A DNA stretch of 64,000 bases, from positions 41,733,883 to 41,797,882 of the forward strand of contig OZ024879.1 of NCBI GenBank assembly GCA_964017185.1, read 5' to 3'. This DNA is from Rugalucina vietnamica. Its lineage: Eukaryota; Mollusca; Bivalvia; Lucinida; Lucinidae. Made by a program: the position numbers and the translations under genes. The notes under the pieces are model-generated. The model saw only the letters and a program-made list of their open reading frames with translations. It ran no database searches and was not told the DNA's origin. Each line of letters opens with the position of its first letter. The stretch's first letter is position 1. Shown here one piece after another: positions 38,700 through 51,297 of the stretch.

Positions 38700-39085
38700 T
38701 TGCATACTCTCAGCAAGTTTTCCCCTATTTAATGACATTTAACTTAATTTTCCCCATCCAAATGCATTAGAGACCTAGGTTGACCTTGTCGTAAACTAGG
38801 TCAAGGTCGTCCCAGGGTCATAATTTATACAAACTTTGTAGAGCTTCATTGCTTGATGATTCATGCCAAGGTTCAAAATCATAGGCCGTCTGGTTCTGGA
38901 GAAGAAGATTGTTAAAGGTTTTTGTTATTTATAGCCATGACCGCCATCTTGGTCATGTGACTTTGACCTTTTATATACTGTTTCATTCCCCCTTCCTAAC
39001 GATGCACCACACAAACTTTGGCTTCAATTGGCCAAGCGGTTTCAGAGCAGAAGATGTTTGAATATTATGGTCATGTACATGTATA
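38700..39085. repeat. Second inverse fragment of the ~453-bp bivalve unit
   Basis: Contains GGTTGACCTTGTCG, ACTAGGTCAAGGTCG, TCATGCCAAGGTTC, GCCATCTTGGTCATGTGAC and CTTCAATTGGCCAAGCGG, the same order of motifs as in element 2 read on the minus strand. Confidence 0.6.
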
Positions 39086-39769
39086 TTGTAACGGCGTCTG
39101 GCTATTCCCTGTTATTTTACATGGATACACCAAAAAATTTGAATTAGTTTGGGCCTCCAATTGTTCGTTTTGTAAATGTAAATAATTTGATCGGGGCCTG
39201 AAACGAACCATGTCCGAATCGACAATGTGCCAACTTCGCATCGCTTTTCCAAAGGAAATATGCGATAACATTGTAATTTCACGGCTACATTACAGGAATC
39301 AAACCCTAAATAAATGAAACAAACCATCTATAATGAATTTATTGCCGTTTTGTAGCTGTATTTTACATATATTTACATCCAATTTTGATTTCTGAGCTGT
39401 CATTCGCGCTTTGTACATGTAACTAAACCTATCGAGCCGTAGCAATCCGAAACGACAGCTACTGTTGCTAAGTGCGTGCCAGATTCCCGGAACGCTGGTT
39501 TCCGTCCCCATACACTCCCCTGTGTCGAGCGCATGAATTCCCTGGAAACATCTATGGGTATATAAACCGAATCACACAGCCAGAATCTGTTGCTGAGTTG
39601 CTGGCAACCCTGCTGTCAGCTTTCGATAGCTCACCAGCTCTTAACCCTGCTGATCACCAAGCTCGGTGGAAAGTCTAAATTTCACCTATAAGCATGCCAA
39701 GCAAAAGGACCTCAGAAAACGGACCTGTACAGGTCTTGTAATAATTTTTTACAATTCTCCACCCACTTC
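39086..39769. other. No gene seen
   Basis: Short ORFs on both strands, none recognised. No repeat ends found. Confidence 0.35.
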
Positions 39770-40166
39770 GGCGGAAAGTTGCGCTCATTTGGTGGAACAC
39801 TTCTTCTTTTCCTATCTTTAGTGGCGAAGTTGGCACCGGTTTTGATTATTACATAATATAGTTAACACCTTTGAATATTCCCCACCTAGTATTCATGTCA
39901 AGTTGAATTGTTTAACTTAAATTTCTAAGGAACTATTTTGTTTACCCATATCGGTGAAAAATTCGCCCATTTCGGTGAAGTCCACCGAGCTCGTTGCAAT
40001 CAACCCAACCAGAATTTGTGATACTTGTGCACTAGTCCTTAGTTCAATGGACAAGCCGGGCATGCCTTGACAGCTACGAATCTAAGCTGTCGTGTGTGTT
40101 GCTCCTATTTGGGTGAAGTTTCGCTCATTTCGGTGCAGTTTCGCCCATCTCGGTGAAATTCCGCCA
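39770..40166. repeat. Degenerate minisatellite of TTTCGCCCATTTCGGTGAA type
   Basis: Imperfect copies of a 20-25-bp unit (near 39769, 39953, 40112 and 40134), separated by unrelated DNA. The best run is 40112-40166. Confidence 0.45.
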
Positions 40167-40364
40167 AGCTTGGAGACACCCTTAATATTAGGTTTTTGAC
40201 ATCAGCATTTTGTATTATGTATATTAAGCGCAGTACTTTCATATTTTAGGGGATTATTTGTCTAAGGTGTTGAGTTGTATAACTGCAAATATTAGGATTT
40301 AATGCATACTTTTAAGGTTAGGAGCTGAGTTCTACAACTTCATGTATTGTATTTACACTTGTAT

Positions 40365-40650
40365 TTAAATGTTTGGGCATAGCAATAGTGTACTCTCTTT
40401 AACTGCATTGATATAGTATAACTGCAACTGCATTGACATAGTATAACTGTAACTGCACCTCCTAAGTAAATTTGTATCTACACTACCAAGCAATAGTAAA
40501 TATAGTCCGGCAGAAAACAAATTTGACCTGGAATTGAGCTCTAAAGTTTTTTTCTTTACTGAATCATGTTCAGTAGACATTGCCTTTGAAGAATCTGAAT
40601 GATGCCACCTTGGCATCATTGAGCATTTTTGTATTTTCAAGATGGTGTTT
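40365..40650. repeat. Left arm of a large inverted repeat
   Basis: On the minus strand AAAATGCTCAATGATGCC, GTGGCATCAT and GATTCAGTAAAGAAAAAAAC match 45060-45340 on the plus strand. Similarity is patchy beyond this, to about 41000. About 4.4 kb lies between the arms. Confidence 0.6.
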
Positions 40651-40999
40651 AAGATGGCTGCCAGAATATGAAATAATCTTTAATACGGGTCTCTGATTGT
40701 TTTAATCTGGCAAAACTGTGGTCATTTCAGTGCCAAATGATGAAAAAGAATCAGTTTTGTGTACGTATGTTCATTCTATCACAGTTTGTCAAGATAGGAT
40801 ACAAGATGGCTGTCAGCTTTCTTATTATAAAACACTGTATCGATGAAGTAAGTCAAGGTTTTAATGTTTTTGGTTTTACTTTCAAGTTTCAATTCATACA
40901 ATTAGCACTTTAACTTTCAGAACCATTGCTCAAGCTAGTTTGCCTTATCAAGATGCAGTGATTATCATATTTTAGATGGCATTCAAGAAGGCAGCCATG

Positions 41000-42459
41000 A
41001 TTTCTTGCGCAAAACGAATTTGACCTAGAATTGAGTTTTAACATTTTGCCGCACAGAATCCACTTAGCACTTAATAGTCATCACTCGAGACATTTTGCCT
41101 TATTAGGATAAAGGATAATAGAGCAAGTTTGTATTTCAATATTGTGTATTTCAAGATCGTGGAAGGATGGGTGGAAAGATAGTGAGTGTTGATTAAGATC
41201 TCAAACTAGGTACAAAACAATGAAAAGGTTTAAAAGCAAATAGCATGCAAGCTTTAATGAGGAAACTTTTTTAAGATGTAGAATGAGTTTGCACTAGTGA
41301 CAACCTCGATATTTGCAGATACATATACAGGTGATATTCACAGCAAAACGGAAAAAAAAATTCACAAACAAAAGTATATGTGCGTCAAATACAACGTGGA
41401 CAATTTTTAAACTAACCAAAAAGTGAATGATGTTTACCTGGTATTTGGTAGATAAATTTCAGCACAAAATGCCACAAGACATGCAATTATTGTTCCGACA
41501 AAGTGTTGTACAGACAGTGATAGAAAACCAACAGTAGCTGAATAAACTTTTTAGTAAATTAGTGTAGCAGACAATCAGAATTCTAAGTTGATAGTTTAAA
41601 AGGGAGAAGATGACATGTACTTTCAGAAGTTTACAAGCGTATTGTCATTGAAAGAAGTGATATGAAAAGCATCCATGAAGAAGGGGCTCCTGTATGCAGC
41701 AAATGGTGTTGGCAGCACTTGAAAATCAGAAAAGGATTTCAGCCAATATAGATATGTCACAGATGCATTATGTTTTCAATACCTGACTCACAGGCTAAGC
41801 ATTGTTGTGGTAAAGTCATCACCAGTGAAAAAGAGGTCTGCTATGATTGATGTAGAGAAACAATAGGCAATGATAAAGCTATTCTCCTTACCTGATTTAA
41901 TTTAGTGAGCATGTCCTTTCCGGATGCGACACATTCAGCTATTGTTATTTCATTGGTAATGACATTGTGATCAAGGTATTGCAGGATGGTTATTTACTTC
42001 CAATTCTGGATGACACTGATGTCACATTATCTTTAATGGTTCAAGAATAAGCCACGGGCTTCTATGTGCTGCGGTTGCTGCTGAGCAACTGAGGACTTGG
42101 TTGTACTGCTGCTGAGCAGGACTTGGTTGTACAATCTTCGTTCTTACCAAGACATCAATGTATGCATAAATGAATAGACAGTTGTTGTGTTTTAACAATT
42201 GTTTACATGCGATTTGAACATTTATCTTACATACCATTATGTTGGTCTTAACAATCATTATAATGGCTAGTTTTACTTTTTTTTCTTCTTCGTGACTGGA
42301 AGACACAATACTGGTGCTTTACGTTGTGTAAAATTCTATTTTGTATGATACATATTTGTTGTGGTTTAACATTCCATTAAATAAGCAATCAGTCATGTTG
42401 AAATGGAGCTTATATTTCTTTGGTATGAACCAGTACTATTATAACCAGCAACATGGAAA
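41000..42459. other. No gene seen
   Basis: AT-rich DNA. One small tandem duplication of GCTGCTGAGCA...GACTTGGTTGTAC near 42076-42135. ORFs are not recognised. Confidence 0.4.
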
Positions 42460-42551
42460 CGTTACCGTGTCATGCACAACTCTGTGGTGGCGGGCACAAA
42501 CACCAACCTCTCAATTAAGAGTATGACACTCTACCATAGGCTACTGTGTCG
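42460..42551 (-). repeat. tRNA-like SINE, copy 2
   Basis: The minus strand reads GCCTATGGTAGAGTGTCATA, CTCTTAATTGAGAGGTTGG and CCACCACAGAGTTGTGC, colinear with the SINE at 17239-17330. The B-box is lost. Confidence 0.5.
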
Positions 42552-42862
42552 TCTTACAAACCTTTGTGTCTCTTGCGTAGCTTAATATATATGGACCAAG
42601 ATCTGACAAGAGGGGTCTTATGTCCAAAACATTCAAAATTAATATATACAAATAACAATGTGAAAGACCAGGTTTAGCTGAGTATTTCCTGAAAGTTTGA
42701 AGAGATCATCTCCATAAATATATGGGAATCAAAAAGGTGTGTAGCTGTTGCAATCTAAACATGACGCCATGAAAAATGTTGATGGCGTTTTGACATTGAT
42801 GATGTTAACGATACCATTGTACTGAAAAGAATCTATAACTGAAATTCTCAAACTTGCTGCTG

Positions 42863-43321
42863 ATCAGGATGTTTATCATGATTTATTTGTTTGTTCTTGA
42901 TGATTCATTGACTAGTTAGAGATTCACCACGAGGACCGAATAACTAACTAAATGTTATGAACCACTGCAGAAGCTGAGGGTGAGGTTATGGCCATGTAAA
43001 ACCGGTTTAAGCCCGCCAGTAACTTTGTGTTACTGATCGTTCCAAGTCGATACTTCTGTGGTGGTTCTTTTTGTTTTATGTCTTGGTGTATAAAAAATTT
43101 TTTGTGCTGTTGGCGCCTTATGTATGTTTTCATATTTTTAGTTAAGTTAAGGTAACTGAGTGGCCACCTATTGGGAAAATAGCTGCTCATTCGGCTTACG
43201 ATATGTTTCATGGTATAAGTTCCTGGTTGTTAGTTTGGTTTTTTCCCACCTCGGTTTTTGGAGTGGGAGTCTTTTTCTGATTGCGCCTTTTCCTGATCTT
43301 TGCCTACTTGTACCTTTTTGT
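42863..43321. repeat. Dispersed ~460-bp repeat, copy 2
   Basis: Nearly identical to 35522-35981 over its full length, with the same start ATCAGGATGTTTATCATG. This copy defines the insertion boundaries in LINE 2. Confidence 0.75.
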
Positions 43322-43579
43322 ATGTGTTCTTTGAAATTAAACACCTATAACCACTGTTCAGATTACGAAATAGGCACAAATTCACACACAGTTTGATAAA
43401 ATATGTACAACAAAGAGCGTACCTTTTTTTTTTAAAATGAGGGTATTCCTTCTGGCGCAACGGTTGTCATGGCAATAAGCGTGATACTAATATCTTTGTT
43501 TCATAAGCTATTATATATGTGTCTTGGATTTTTTACAATATTAAAGCAGTTTGGAATAAATATCAGAGCATTCCAAATA

Positions 43580-44390
43580 CAGTCCAACCTGTTTTAAGCA
43601 AGCCCTGTATTAAGCAAGCACCTGTCTTAAGCAAGCAGTTTCATTTCCCCCCAATTGATTTTACATGTAAATGAACCTCTATTAAGCAAGCACCTGTCTT
43701 ATGTGGCCAGAGGCCACTAGTTTCTGTCCCAAATTTGACTTTAAGCAGCCACTCATTTCAACAATTGCAGAAAAAAGAAATATTATCACATGGGTATTTA
43801 AACTCTGGCAGGTGTCAAAATTGTTTTCACACCTTCCATATGCCATAATTCATTGTTTATTGTCTCAAAAGATAATCCTAGACAACTTGTCTGGGAGAAC
43901 TTAGTGACAATACTGACAGAACAATAACAGTAGAAACAGACTATGCATTCATTTGCAACACCTTTTCATAAAGATTTTATCTTTATTGTACCAATTCCAT
44001 CCCTTCATGTTTTACTTTTCAATCAAAGCAAACAAAAGTCTTACTCTTGATTTTAATATGATTTAAAAAAAAGCTTTCTCAAAAAGGCCAAATTATTCAT
44101 GATTTATAACTCTTGGAACATTTTTTTTTAATTTGCTGCCTTTTTATAGAAGAAAATCATACCAAGAACTAATCAAGAAGATGATAGTGTCTTGTATCTG
44201 CATCTGTTTGCAGTTCTATATGCATTTTGATTCTGCAGACAGGGCAGTGCTATTATTTATTTCTAGCCAACATGTTTGGGTTAGGACGCCCACCCTAATG
44301 TCAGAACATAACCTCTATTAAGCAAGCACCTGTCTTAAGCAAGCGACTTTTTTGTTTCCCTTGGCTGCTTGCTTAAGACAGGTTGGACTG
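43580..44390. mobile_element. 811-bp Tc1/pogo-like non-autonomous element
   Basis: Ends CAGTCCAACCTGTTTTAAGC and GCTTAAGACAGGTTGGACTG, flanked by TA on both sides. TTAAGCAAGC recurs several times near both ends, sometimes as ATTAAGCAAGCACCTGTCTT. No transposase ORF is seen. Confidence 0.8.
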
Positions 44391-44479
44391 TATTTCAAAT
44401 TTACTTGTTTTATAGATTTTAATAGCATACAATGTATTTTACTGCCCAGACCCATTTTGTCGGATCCGCACTTATTTAT

Positions 44480-45485
44480 GAGCTACTTGGCAAAATTTAC
44501 GAAAACAACTAAGCTCTTAGCACTGAATGGATTATGGCCAAAATTAGACTGGACTGACATAATACACAAATGGATGGCAAGTATATTATTATGCAGGTTG
44601 CCAAAGAAATGAAGTGTTGCATAGGGAATACAGGCTAACAATACATAAAATACAGTTTTGATGTTTTGGCTACCATCTTGGATGTCATTTTGCATATTGT
44701 AATAATTGGTGCAACAGACATGCCTCCATTTGTTAAAATGCTATGCCTTACACAAAATGTTTCCATTAGCACAACATCTAAAATGTGAACAGGTAAAATT
44801 GTGTTTTTGTGCTTCTTATCATGGCCGCCATCTTGGATGCCATCTTAGTTTCTTAAAACTACATTTGCTATTACTTTTTATGAAATGTTATGTTTCATAA
44901 CTTCTTTATCCATGTCTTACTCAAGATCAAACCAATAAATAGAATCATAGATTTGTCGATCAAACCAATAAATAGAATCATAGATTTGTCCCATATATGT
45001 ACAAATATTGATTTTTGCTATTTCTGGCTTCCATTTTGGATACTATCTTGAATATATAAAAATGCTCAATGACGCCAAAGTGGCATCACTTGGATTCTTC
45101 AAGGGCTAGGTCTGCTCAACAAGATTGAGTAAAGAAAAACACTTTAGAACTTAATTCAAGGTCCTCTCAGATGCAAATATTAATTTTTGTCATTTCTGGC
45201 TTCCATCTTGGATACCATCTTGAATATATTAAAATGCTCAATGATGCCAAAGTGGCATCACTTGGATTCTTCAAGGGCATGGTTTGCTAAACAAGATTCA
45301 GTAAAGAAAAAAACTTTAGAACTCAATTCCAGGTCCTCTCTGAATTCAGCTCTTTTCATCCGGACTAATACTGATTTTAATTATACCTGTTACTGCACTA
45401 AGTTAATTCTGTTATGTATTTCTTCAACTGCATCAAACTGTTTCTGCAATAAGTATGTACTTGTGCAACTGCATTGGCAATAAAT
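44480..45485. repeat. Right arm of the large inverted repeat, with a ~175-bp tandem duplication
   Basis: ATTTCTGGCTTCCAT, TTGAATATAT, AAAATGCTCAATGA and GTGGCATCACTTGGATTCTT occur twice in tandem (about 45018 and 45190). The block is the reverse complement of 40365-40650. TCAAACCAATAAATAGAATC is also doubled at 44926 and 44958. Confidence 0.6.
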
Positions 45486-45745
45486 AATGGTGTATCCATT
45501 GACATTGTATTCTTATACAAATAAAATGTGTATGTTTGAATTGCTTCAGCCATCATATTGTTAAGGGAAACAAAATAGATTTAGAAAATTGAAACAGTGA
45601 CTCAAGTGTCAATTCACTCCCAAGTAGCATAGCTATCAGCCCAGGTCGGATCCACATAAAATTCCTAGTGAATTCATTGTGACTGGTCATATATGCTGAC
45701 AATATAAATAGGGTATACACTCGACCAGGTGGTCCCGTTGCAATT
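45486..45745 (+). mobile_element. Probable 5' LTR remnant of the gypsy element
   Basis: Inferred only from position, directly before the primer-binding site. A 3' LTR match was not found in the window, so the LTR limits cannot be set. Confidence 0.35.
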
Positions 45746-45759
45746 TGGTGTCAGAAGTG
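45746..45759 (+). promoter_or_regulatory. Primer-binding site of the gypsy element (tRNA-Leu)
   Basis: TGGTGTCAGAAGTG is complementary to the 3' end of tRNA-Leu(CAA) (CACTTCTGACA plus CCA). It lies about 195 bp before the gag ATG at 45955. Confidence 0.7.
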
Positions 45760-45954
45760 CAGGATAACCACTTATAAATGACGTTATTACCATCGGACAT
45801 TTTGCTGTAAAATACCCCGCTGTTTGTTGTGCATAGTCAGAGCTGCTCACGCTGACTTGTACAAGCCAACTTAAATCATCCTGGTGTTTGATCGTTGCTA
45901 CTTTGGAAGTGAACTGACACACTGAATAAAATAATTCAGCAATCAACTTTCAAA

Positions 45955-47862
45955 ATGGCGAATGAAAATAACCTAAATGACCCCATTGCTGATATAAATG
46001 AACCTAATACCTCTCAACAAAATCTAAACGATGAGGTGCTAGATGACGTGCAGTCAGTCCCAAGCTCTGCAGTTGCAGTTGTCAATGCTCGAAAATAAGC
46101 TAGAAACCGAAATGACTAAAATGAGTAAAATGGTTTGGGACACTATTTCTTGTCTTACTGATCACATGAATAAGAGACTCGGTGAGGTTGATTCTAAATT
46201 TGACAATCTGCTAACCGACCTTGTACCACCAACACAGAATGCCAATGCCAACTCCACTGCTAATCCAACCAGTAGACACAATCCAGAATCTGGTGAATCT
46301 GTAATGGAATGTAGTACAAAACCTGAGGGAGACCACACTCTGGTTAAAATGAGACCCCAGAATTATAATGGTACCACTGACTTTGATGATTTCCTCTCCC
46401 AGTTTGAAATAACTTGCGAAATCAATAGTTGGCAGTATAGACAGAAGTCTCTTTACTTAGGAAGCTGTCTGACAGACGATGCACGCCCCCTTTTGAGTGA
46501 GTTAGACCATGAGGGAAGGCGTGATTAAAATACATTAGTTGAAAAACTGGCTAATAGATTTGGTTCAGTGAATAGGTCTGAAATATACCGAACCCAGCTG
46601 AAATCCCGAACACGACATAAGGGAGAATCCATTCCTGAATTGGCCCAATCCATTTAGAAGCTAGTAGCTCGTCAGGCATATCCTGGGGCAATCAAAGAGG
46701 TTACAGAGACGTTAGCAATTGATAACTTCATTGACGCATTAACAGATTCTGATCTCCGTTTGTGCGTGGTAGAGAATTAGGACCAAAATCTGTGGGTGAT
46801 ACAGAAAGAACCGCTTTGCGTTTAGAATCACATAAAATCGCTGACAAACAACATTCGCGCATTGTGGGTCAGATAGACACTGACAGAATGCAAACCAATA
46901 ACGAGAACTCGCGAGAGTCTAGCAGTTCGTTATAGTCCCTCCAAAATTTAATCAACGTTCTATCTGATCAGGTAATATACTGAACAAAAAAAGAAACGCA
47001 ACAATAGGCCACCGAGGATTTTCGATTTTAAGGGTAAAACGTTGATGATTTCAGGTCTGTTGCTGTCCCATTCATGGGATATTAGGGTATATCATGCAAA
47101 AAAAACTCATTTTCATTTCGATAAAAATTGAATGAGAAATTTGTGTCGTCTTAAATAATGCAAATTGTGACAGATCTGCTCTGCGCATGCGCACACTTTT
47201 GAAACTCCAAATCACCAAGAAACAATGTCAGCGGCTCCCTAATTAAAATTCAAGAAAAAGAAACGACAAACGAGCTCGTAATTAAAACCATTCAAAATCC
47301 CTATATGTTTAATTGAAAGGGGGGTAATTTCAATTTTATTCATTTTATTTCTTTAACGTGTGAGTTATCTGCTGAGTGGTACATTGTGATTCTGAATGCA
47401 GGTTTAGAGCGGATTTAAATCGTACCATTATTTTAATGCTCGCGCATGCGCACTGTGTGGTTTTCCACTTTCAGCATGCCCTTGATCTGCATTGAATAAC
47501 TCCGTAAATACGCATCAAAATGAAAATCGATTTTTTTGCATTCGGAAGCCTGATATCTAATGTAGAAGTAGAAAGTGCAATGATTTCTGATTGTTTCATA
47601 GTTTGCTCAAAATTTAGTGAAATATAATTGTTGCGTTTCTTTTTTTTTCAGTATAGATCTGAAAATGCATAATCGTCAAAATGAAGGCCAAAGAAAGTTT
47701 GCTAATGAAATATTCCAATATAATCCAAACTCTGTCAAAAATGATAGAATGAGCAGACAGCGCCAAAATAATCACCCTACCTCAAATCGCTTTCAGGCGC
47801 GATCCGCAAGTAGAAACAGACACAAGTTTCAGAGAAATGCTTACACAAATGGGCACTCATAA
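45955..47862 (+). pseudogene. Ty3/gypsy gag, frameshifted and interrupted
   Basis: An ATG at 45955 opens MANENNLNDPIADINEP. The frame shifts near 46045 and continues in a coiled N-terminal segment. A Retrotrans_gag-type core follows, with PQNYNGTTDFDDFLSQFE, SLYLGSCLTDDARPLLSEL and LVEKLANRFG. Stops occur at 46526 and 46655, and a frame change near 46760. A 676-bp TA-flanked element (46978-47653) splits the tail. Beyond it the gag resumes with a basic, Asn/Arg-rich C-terminus (RMSRQRQNNHPTSNRF). It cannot make an intact Gag. Confidence 0.75.
46978..47653. mobile_element. 676-bp TA-inserted element inside gag
   Basis: Ends TACTGAACAAAAAAAGAAAC (then GCAACAAT) and ATTGTTGCGTTTC...TTTCAGTA are inverted repeats. 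TA flanks them at 46976-46977 and 47654-47655. Removing the element and one TA restores a continuous gag frame (DQVIDLKMHN), fixing the boundaries independently. No transposase ORF is present. Confidence 0.85.
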
Positions 47863-48078
47863 ACGTGCTGATGATGATGCCTTCATCTCAAGAGGTAGAC
47901 CAAATTCTGAAAGGCAGAATGCCAATTATAACCAGAGAAATGGTTCAACATTGTATCAAAACAACCAGGGAAACTGGAATCAGTCGGTTTGGCCACAAAC
48001 CGACGCCATTTATTCGGCCCGCTGAAACACCGTTAAAGAGTATGAAGGATGGTTATTTTGTAGCTGGTTATCTGGTTA

Positions 48079-48370
48079 TATCAATGACAAGTCTCTTGCT
48101 TTTCTTGTTGACACTGGGTCATGTTGTACGATACTCAGCAAAGCCTTGCTAGAAAGGTGGCCTTATGAAACACGACCATGCTTGACACCGGTCAATTTGC
48201 ATTAAGTAACTGCTACAGGTGAAAGTTCGCCATATCTTGGAAAAGCTGAGGTTGAAATAACTTTAGGCAGTCAGAAATTGTTACACGACTTTCTGTTCGC
48301 CGATATAAAGAAGGCATTATTGGTATGGACTTTCTGACAAAACACAGATGTGATATGTTTCTATGTAAAA
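48079..48370 (+). pseudogene. Gypsy aspartic protease region, decayed
   Basis: The plus strand reads FLVDTGSCCTILSKALLE with the catalytic DTG at about 48109, then GIIGMDFLTKHRCDMF near 48318, the usual end of the retropepsin fold. Frame changes occur between these blocks. Confidence 0.65.
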
Positions 48371-48500
48371 ACATCTTTGTCTCCATGTCGCCAAATCTAA
48401 AGGGTCACTGACGAGACTTTAATAGTCGAAACCACGGTATGGCCCATCCTTTTTCTCATTAATGTGTTCACTGCTCTTAAAGGATCTCAGTTTTAATTTT
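48371..48500. repeat. Dispersed repeat fragment (CTAAAGGGTCACTGA type), copy 2, in gypsy pol
   Basis: Related to 18168-18262. It separates the protease end from the pre-RT spacer (FYLLNGEKLACH), so it looks like an insertion into the retrotransposon. Confidence 0.55.
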
Positions 48501-49565
48501 ATTTATTGAATGGCGAAAAGCTTGCTTGTCATCGCAGTAGTGTTGATGCTGTACCTATCAGTAGCAGACTAGCAATTGCTGAAACAGTTGAGGTACCATC
48601 AGAATGTGAAATAATTGTCCAAGGTCGTCCCTTGGATAAGGTTGATTGCAATAACATTGGCTTGTTGGAGGCCACCGAGGGTTTTGTTGAGCGTAATGGA
48701 CTGTTGATAGCTAAAGCTTTGGCATGTCCTGAATTTGGTGTAGTTCCACTACGCATTATGAATCTCAATAACGAACCACTAACACTGTACAAAACACTGT
48801 TGCAGCGCTATATGAGCCAGTTGATATAGAAATGTACTCAGTACTGACACATGTGATTCTGAAGACGCTTACGCCCATGTGGAACAGCTTCTTCAGGCAA
48901 GTTCCTCAAACTTAGATGAGTCACAAACTGAGCGTTTACGGTCGTTGTTGTATGAGTATAAAGACCAATCTCAAAATATCAAAACCCTGCCTGACTGTAA
49001 ACCTATCAAACTAAGGCCGTACAGAATACCAATTGCAAAGACAGAATTTGCCGAAAATGAAATAAAAGCAATGGCCGAGAAAGGGCTGATTGAGACCTCT
49101 CATTCTGCCTGGATTGCACCTGCCGTTTTAGTACCCAAGCGCGATGGTACTTCGCGATTTTGTATAGACTATCGAAAGCTCAATCAGGTAACTATACCAG
49201 ATAGTCATCCATTATCTAGGATTGATGACTCTCTTGATGCACTTGGTGGATCCACATGGTTTTCAACATTGGACTTGAAAAGTGGGTTCCATCAAGTGAG
49301 TATTGCTGAAGAAGACAGACCTAAAACTGCGTTCTTCATACCTGGTAGTGGTTTGTGGCAATGGCGCCTGCTCCCATTTGGTCTTATAAATTCACCAAGT
49401 GTTTTCAGCGCCTGATGGAGAGAGTGCTTGCAGGTCTGACTTATCTCATATTGCTGCTTTACCTCGATATCATTGTTTTCTCAAAAACATTTGAGGAGCA
49501 TTTGGCAAACCTCAAGGTAATTCTTAACAGACAAAGCAGCTAATTTGAAACTGAATCCCAAACAA
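48501..49565 (+). pseudogene. Gypsy reverse transcriptase, truncated and catalytically broken
   Basis: After a spacer (48506-48829) and a frame change, the RT begins at about 48879. It has PIKLRPYRIPIAKTEFAENE, SAWIAPAVLVPKRDG, RFCIDYRKLN, FSTLDLKSGFHQ (first catalytic Asp) and RLLPFGLINSPSVF. A frameshift at about 49410 leads to LILLLYLDIIVFSKTFEEHL. The expected YLDD box has lost one Asp codon. The element is cut at about 49565 by a bivalve repeat; RNase H and integrase are absent. Confidence 0.85.
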
Positions 49566-49615
49566 GAGGACCAATGGTCCTGAAACGCTCACCTGAGATA
49601 TTAGAGATTTTCCGT
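49566..49615. repeat. Inverse right end of a bivalve AGCTCACCTGAG element
   Basis: AGAGGACCAATGGTCCTGAA then ACGCTCACCTGAGAT matches the inverted end seen at 37768. The rest of the element is not recognisable further right. Confidence 0.55.
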
Positions 49616-51297
49616 TTTAAAGGTCATATAGTTTGCAACTGTCGCTCAAATCAGCAGATCAATCAATCCAGATGTCTTTGTGGACAACATGAAAAGAAAC
49701 TCAGACCTTCAGAGCACATGGTCTTCTTGTGTAATGCAAATGCTCAAACGGCAAACTCAAGTGAAAGGGGCTGTAAGACTAAAGGTAGCTATATTGTGGA
49801 GGACATTCTGTTGAAACATTTACGTTGTACCACTTCTTGTCAGCATTTCAGTTCATATTGTGTTTGACTAAAGCAGTATCATAGGGACAACTGTTGACCA
49901 AAGGAACAGCTTTTCGATCTATGCTATAGTTTTCATATTTAATGCATCATGCATGCTTTACAGAAGGCTGGTAGAAGATAATGTTTGTTGCTTTTAAATT
50001 TTCAACTTGCTGATTGTATTTTTTATAGCTTTATACCTTCTGGTGCCTGATTTGACTGTGAAAATCTCTGGTCTGCCATGCATATGCAACCAAGGTAAGT
50101 GAACTGCTGCTAAAGGTGTTTCAGTGAAAACAACTGGAATCCGTCATCAAATACTTTTATTCTCAAATTGCATCAAACACAGATCCTTACAACAAAAACG
50201 TAAAAAGTACTAGTTATTGACACATTTTAGAAATTTGAAAAAGATAACAAAGTTTGATCAATCATGGGTTTTGATAAAGCTAAAGGCTTAGATGACATAG
50301 AAATAATGAGACTGTGTCTATAACATTAATAGTATCACAATACTTTCAAAGACATCAGTTTTGTATGTCCATTTCTGATACTTAAATAGATGGATAGCAA
50401 AAATCAATGGAAGAGTACATTCAAACACTAGAAATTAAACAAACACAAGTCAACAAAATGAAACAGGTCAAGTGATGTCACATAATTATTGAACACAATA
50501 TTCATAACCTTAATGCACTGTAGCTTGTAGGTTTCAGCAAAATATTATACATGTACTGAAAACATTTCTATTCTATTTTCTCTCAATTTCTATGTAAGTT
50601 TCAACAAAGTAATTCATATGTACTGATAGTATATTTATACTCATATTTTTATCTACCATTCTCTAAGCTTCTTGTGTTCATTTAAATGTTAATACATATA
50701 ACATACATAATCAATACCTCTCAAGTTGACCAAACTTTAGGTACATTATAATAAAGACAGAATCAAGCTCTGGGTAAATAAACTTTTATGAAGCAAAAAG
50801 CATATCTGTCAATAACTCATAACAATTTGTTAATATACAGCAGCCTAACACTCCTGCTCACTGTTTTTCACTGTGCAACAATATTTCAAAGACTTGCAAC
50901 AATATTGTTAAGCATATCTCCTTACCAAATATTTAACAAACTATGTCATTTTGTTTTATCCAAGCTATAACTATATTGTTCCAATGAAACTTTTACAACC
51001 CGTCTAAATCAGATTTCATTTTCATCTGCTGTTATAGACACAGTCTCTTTATTTTTAAATCTCATTGAAGAATACATTTCTTTTTCATTTTCTTACACAT
51101 TATATCTAACTGTCATTATAACACAACACACAGAAATTCAAACTAAATCATTTCACTACAGATTAACATAAAGTACATGTGGCTAAAATGCATAATGATA
51201 ATAAAGAACATAAGCAGTGGCAGCTTATATGTTACAACAATGATAAAAGTACTAGATTTTTTTTCTTTATTTTTTGTTTGAGTTGAGGTTTAACGTT
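49616..51297. other. No gene seen
   Basis: AT-rich DNA without recognised coding exons or repeat ends. The short ORF at 49574-49867 is not a known protein. Much of it could be decayed 3' UTR or repeat DNA. Confidence 0.4.

Noticed and set aside
45674-45946. 90-codon minus-strand ORF across the primer-binding site
   Set aside because: It overlaps the LTR/leader of the gypsy element antisense and matches no family I know.
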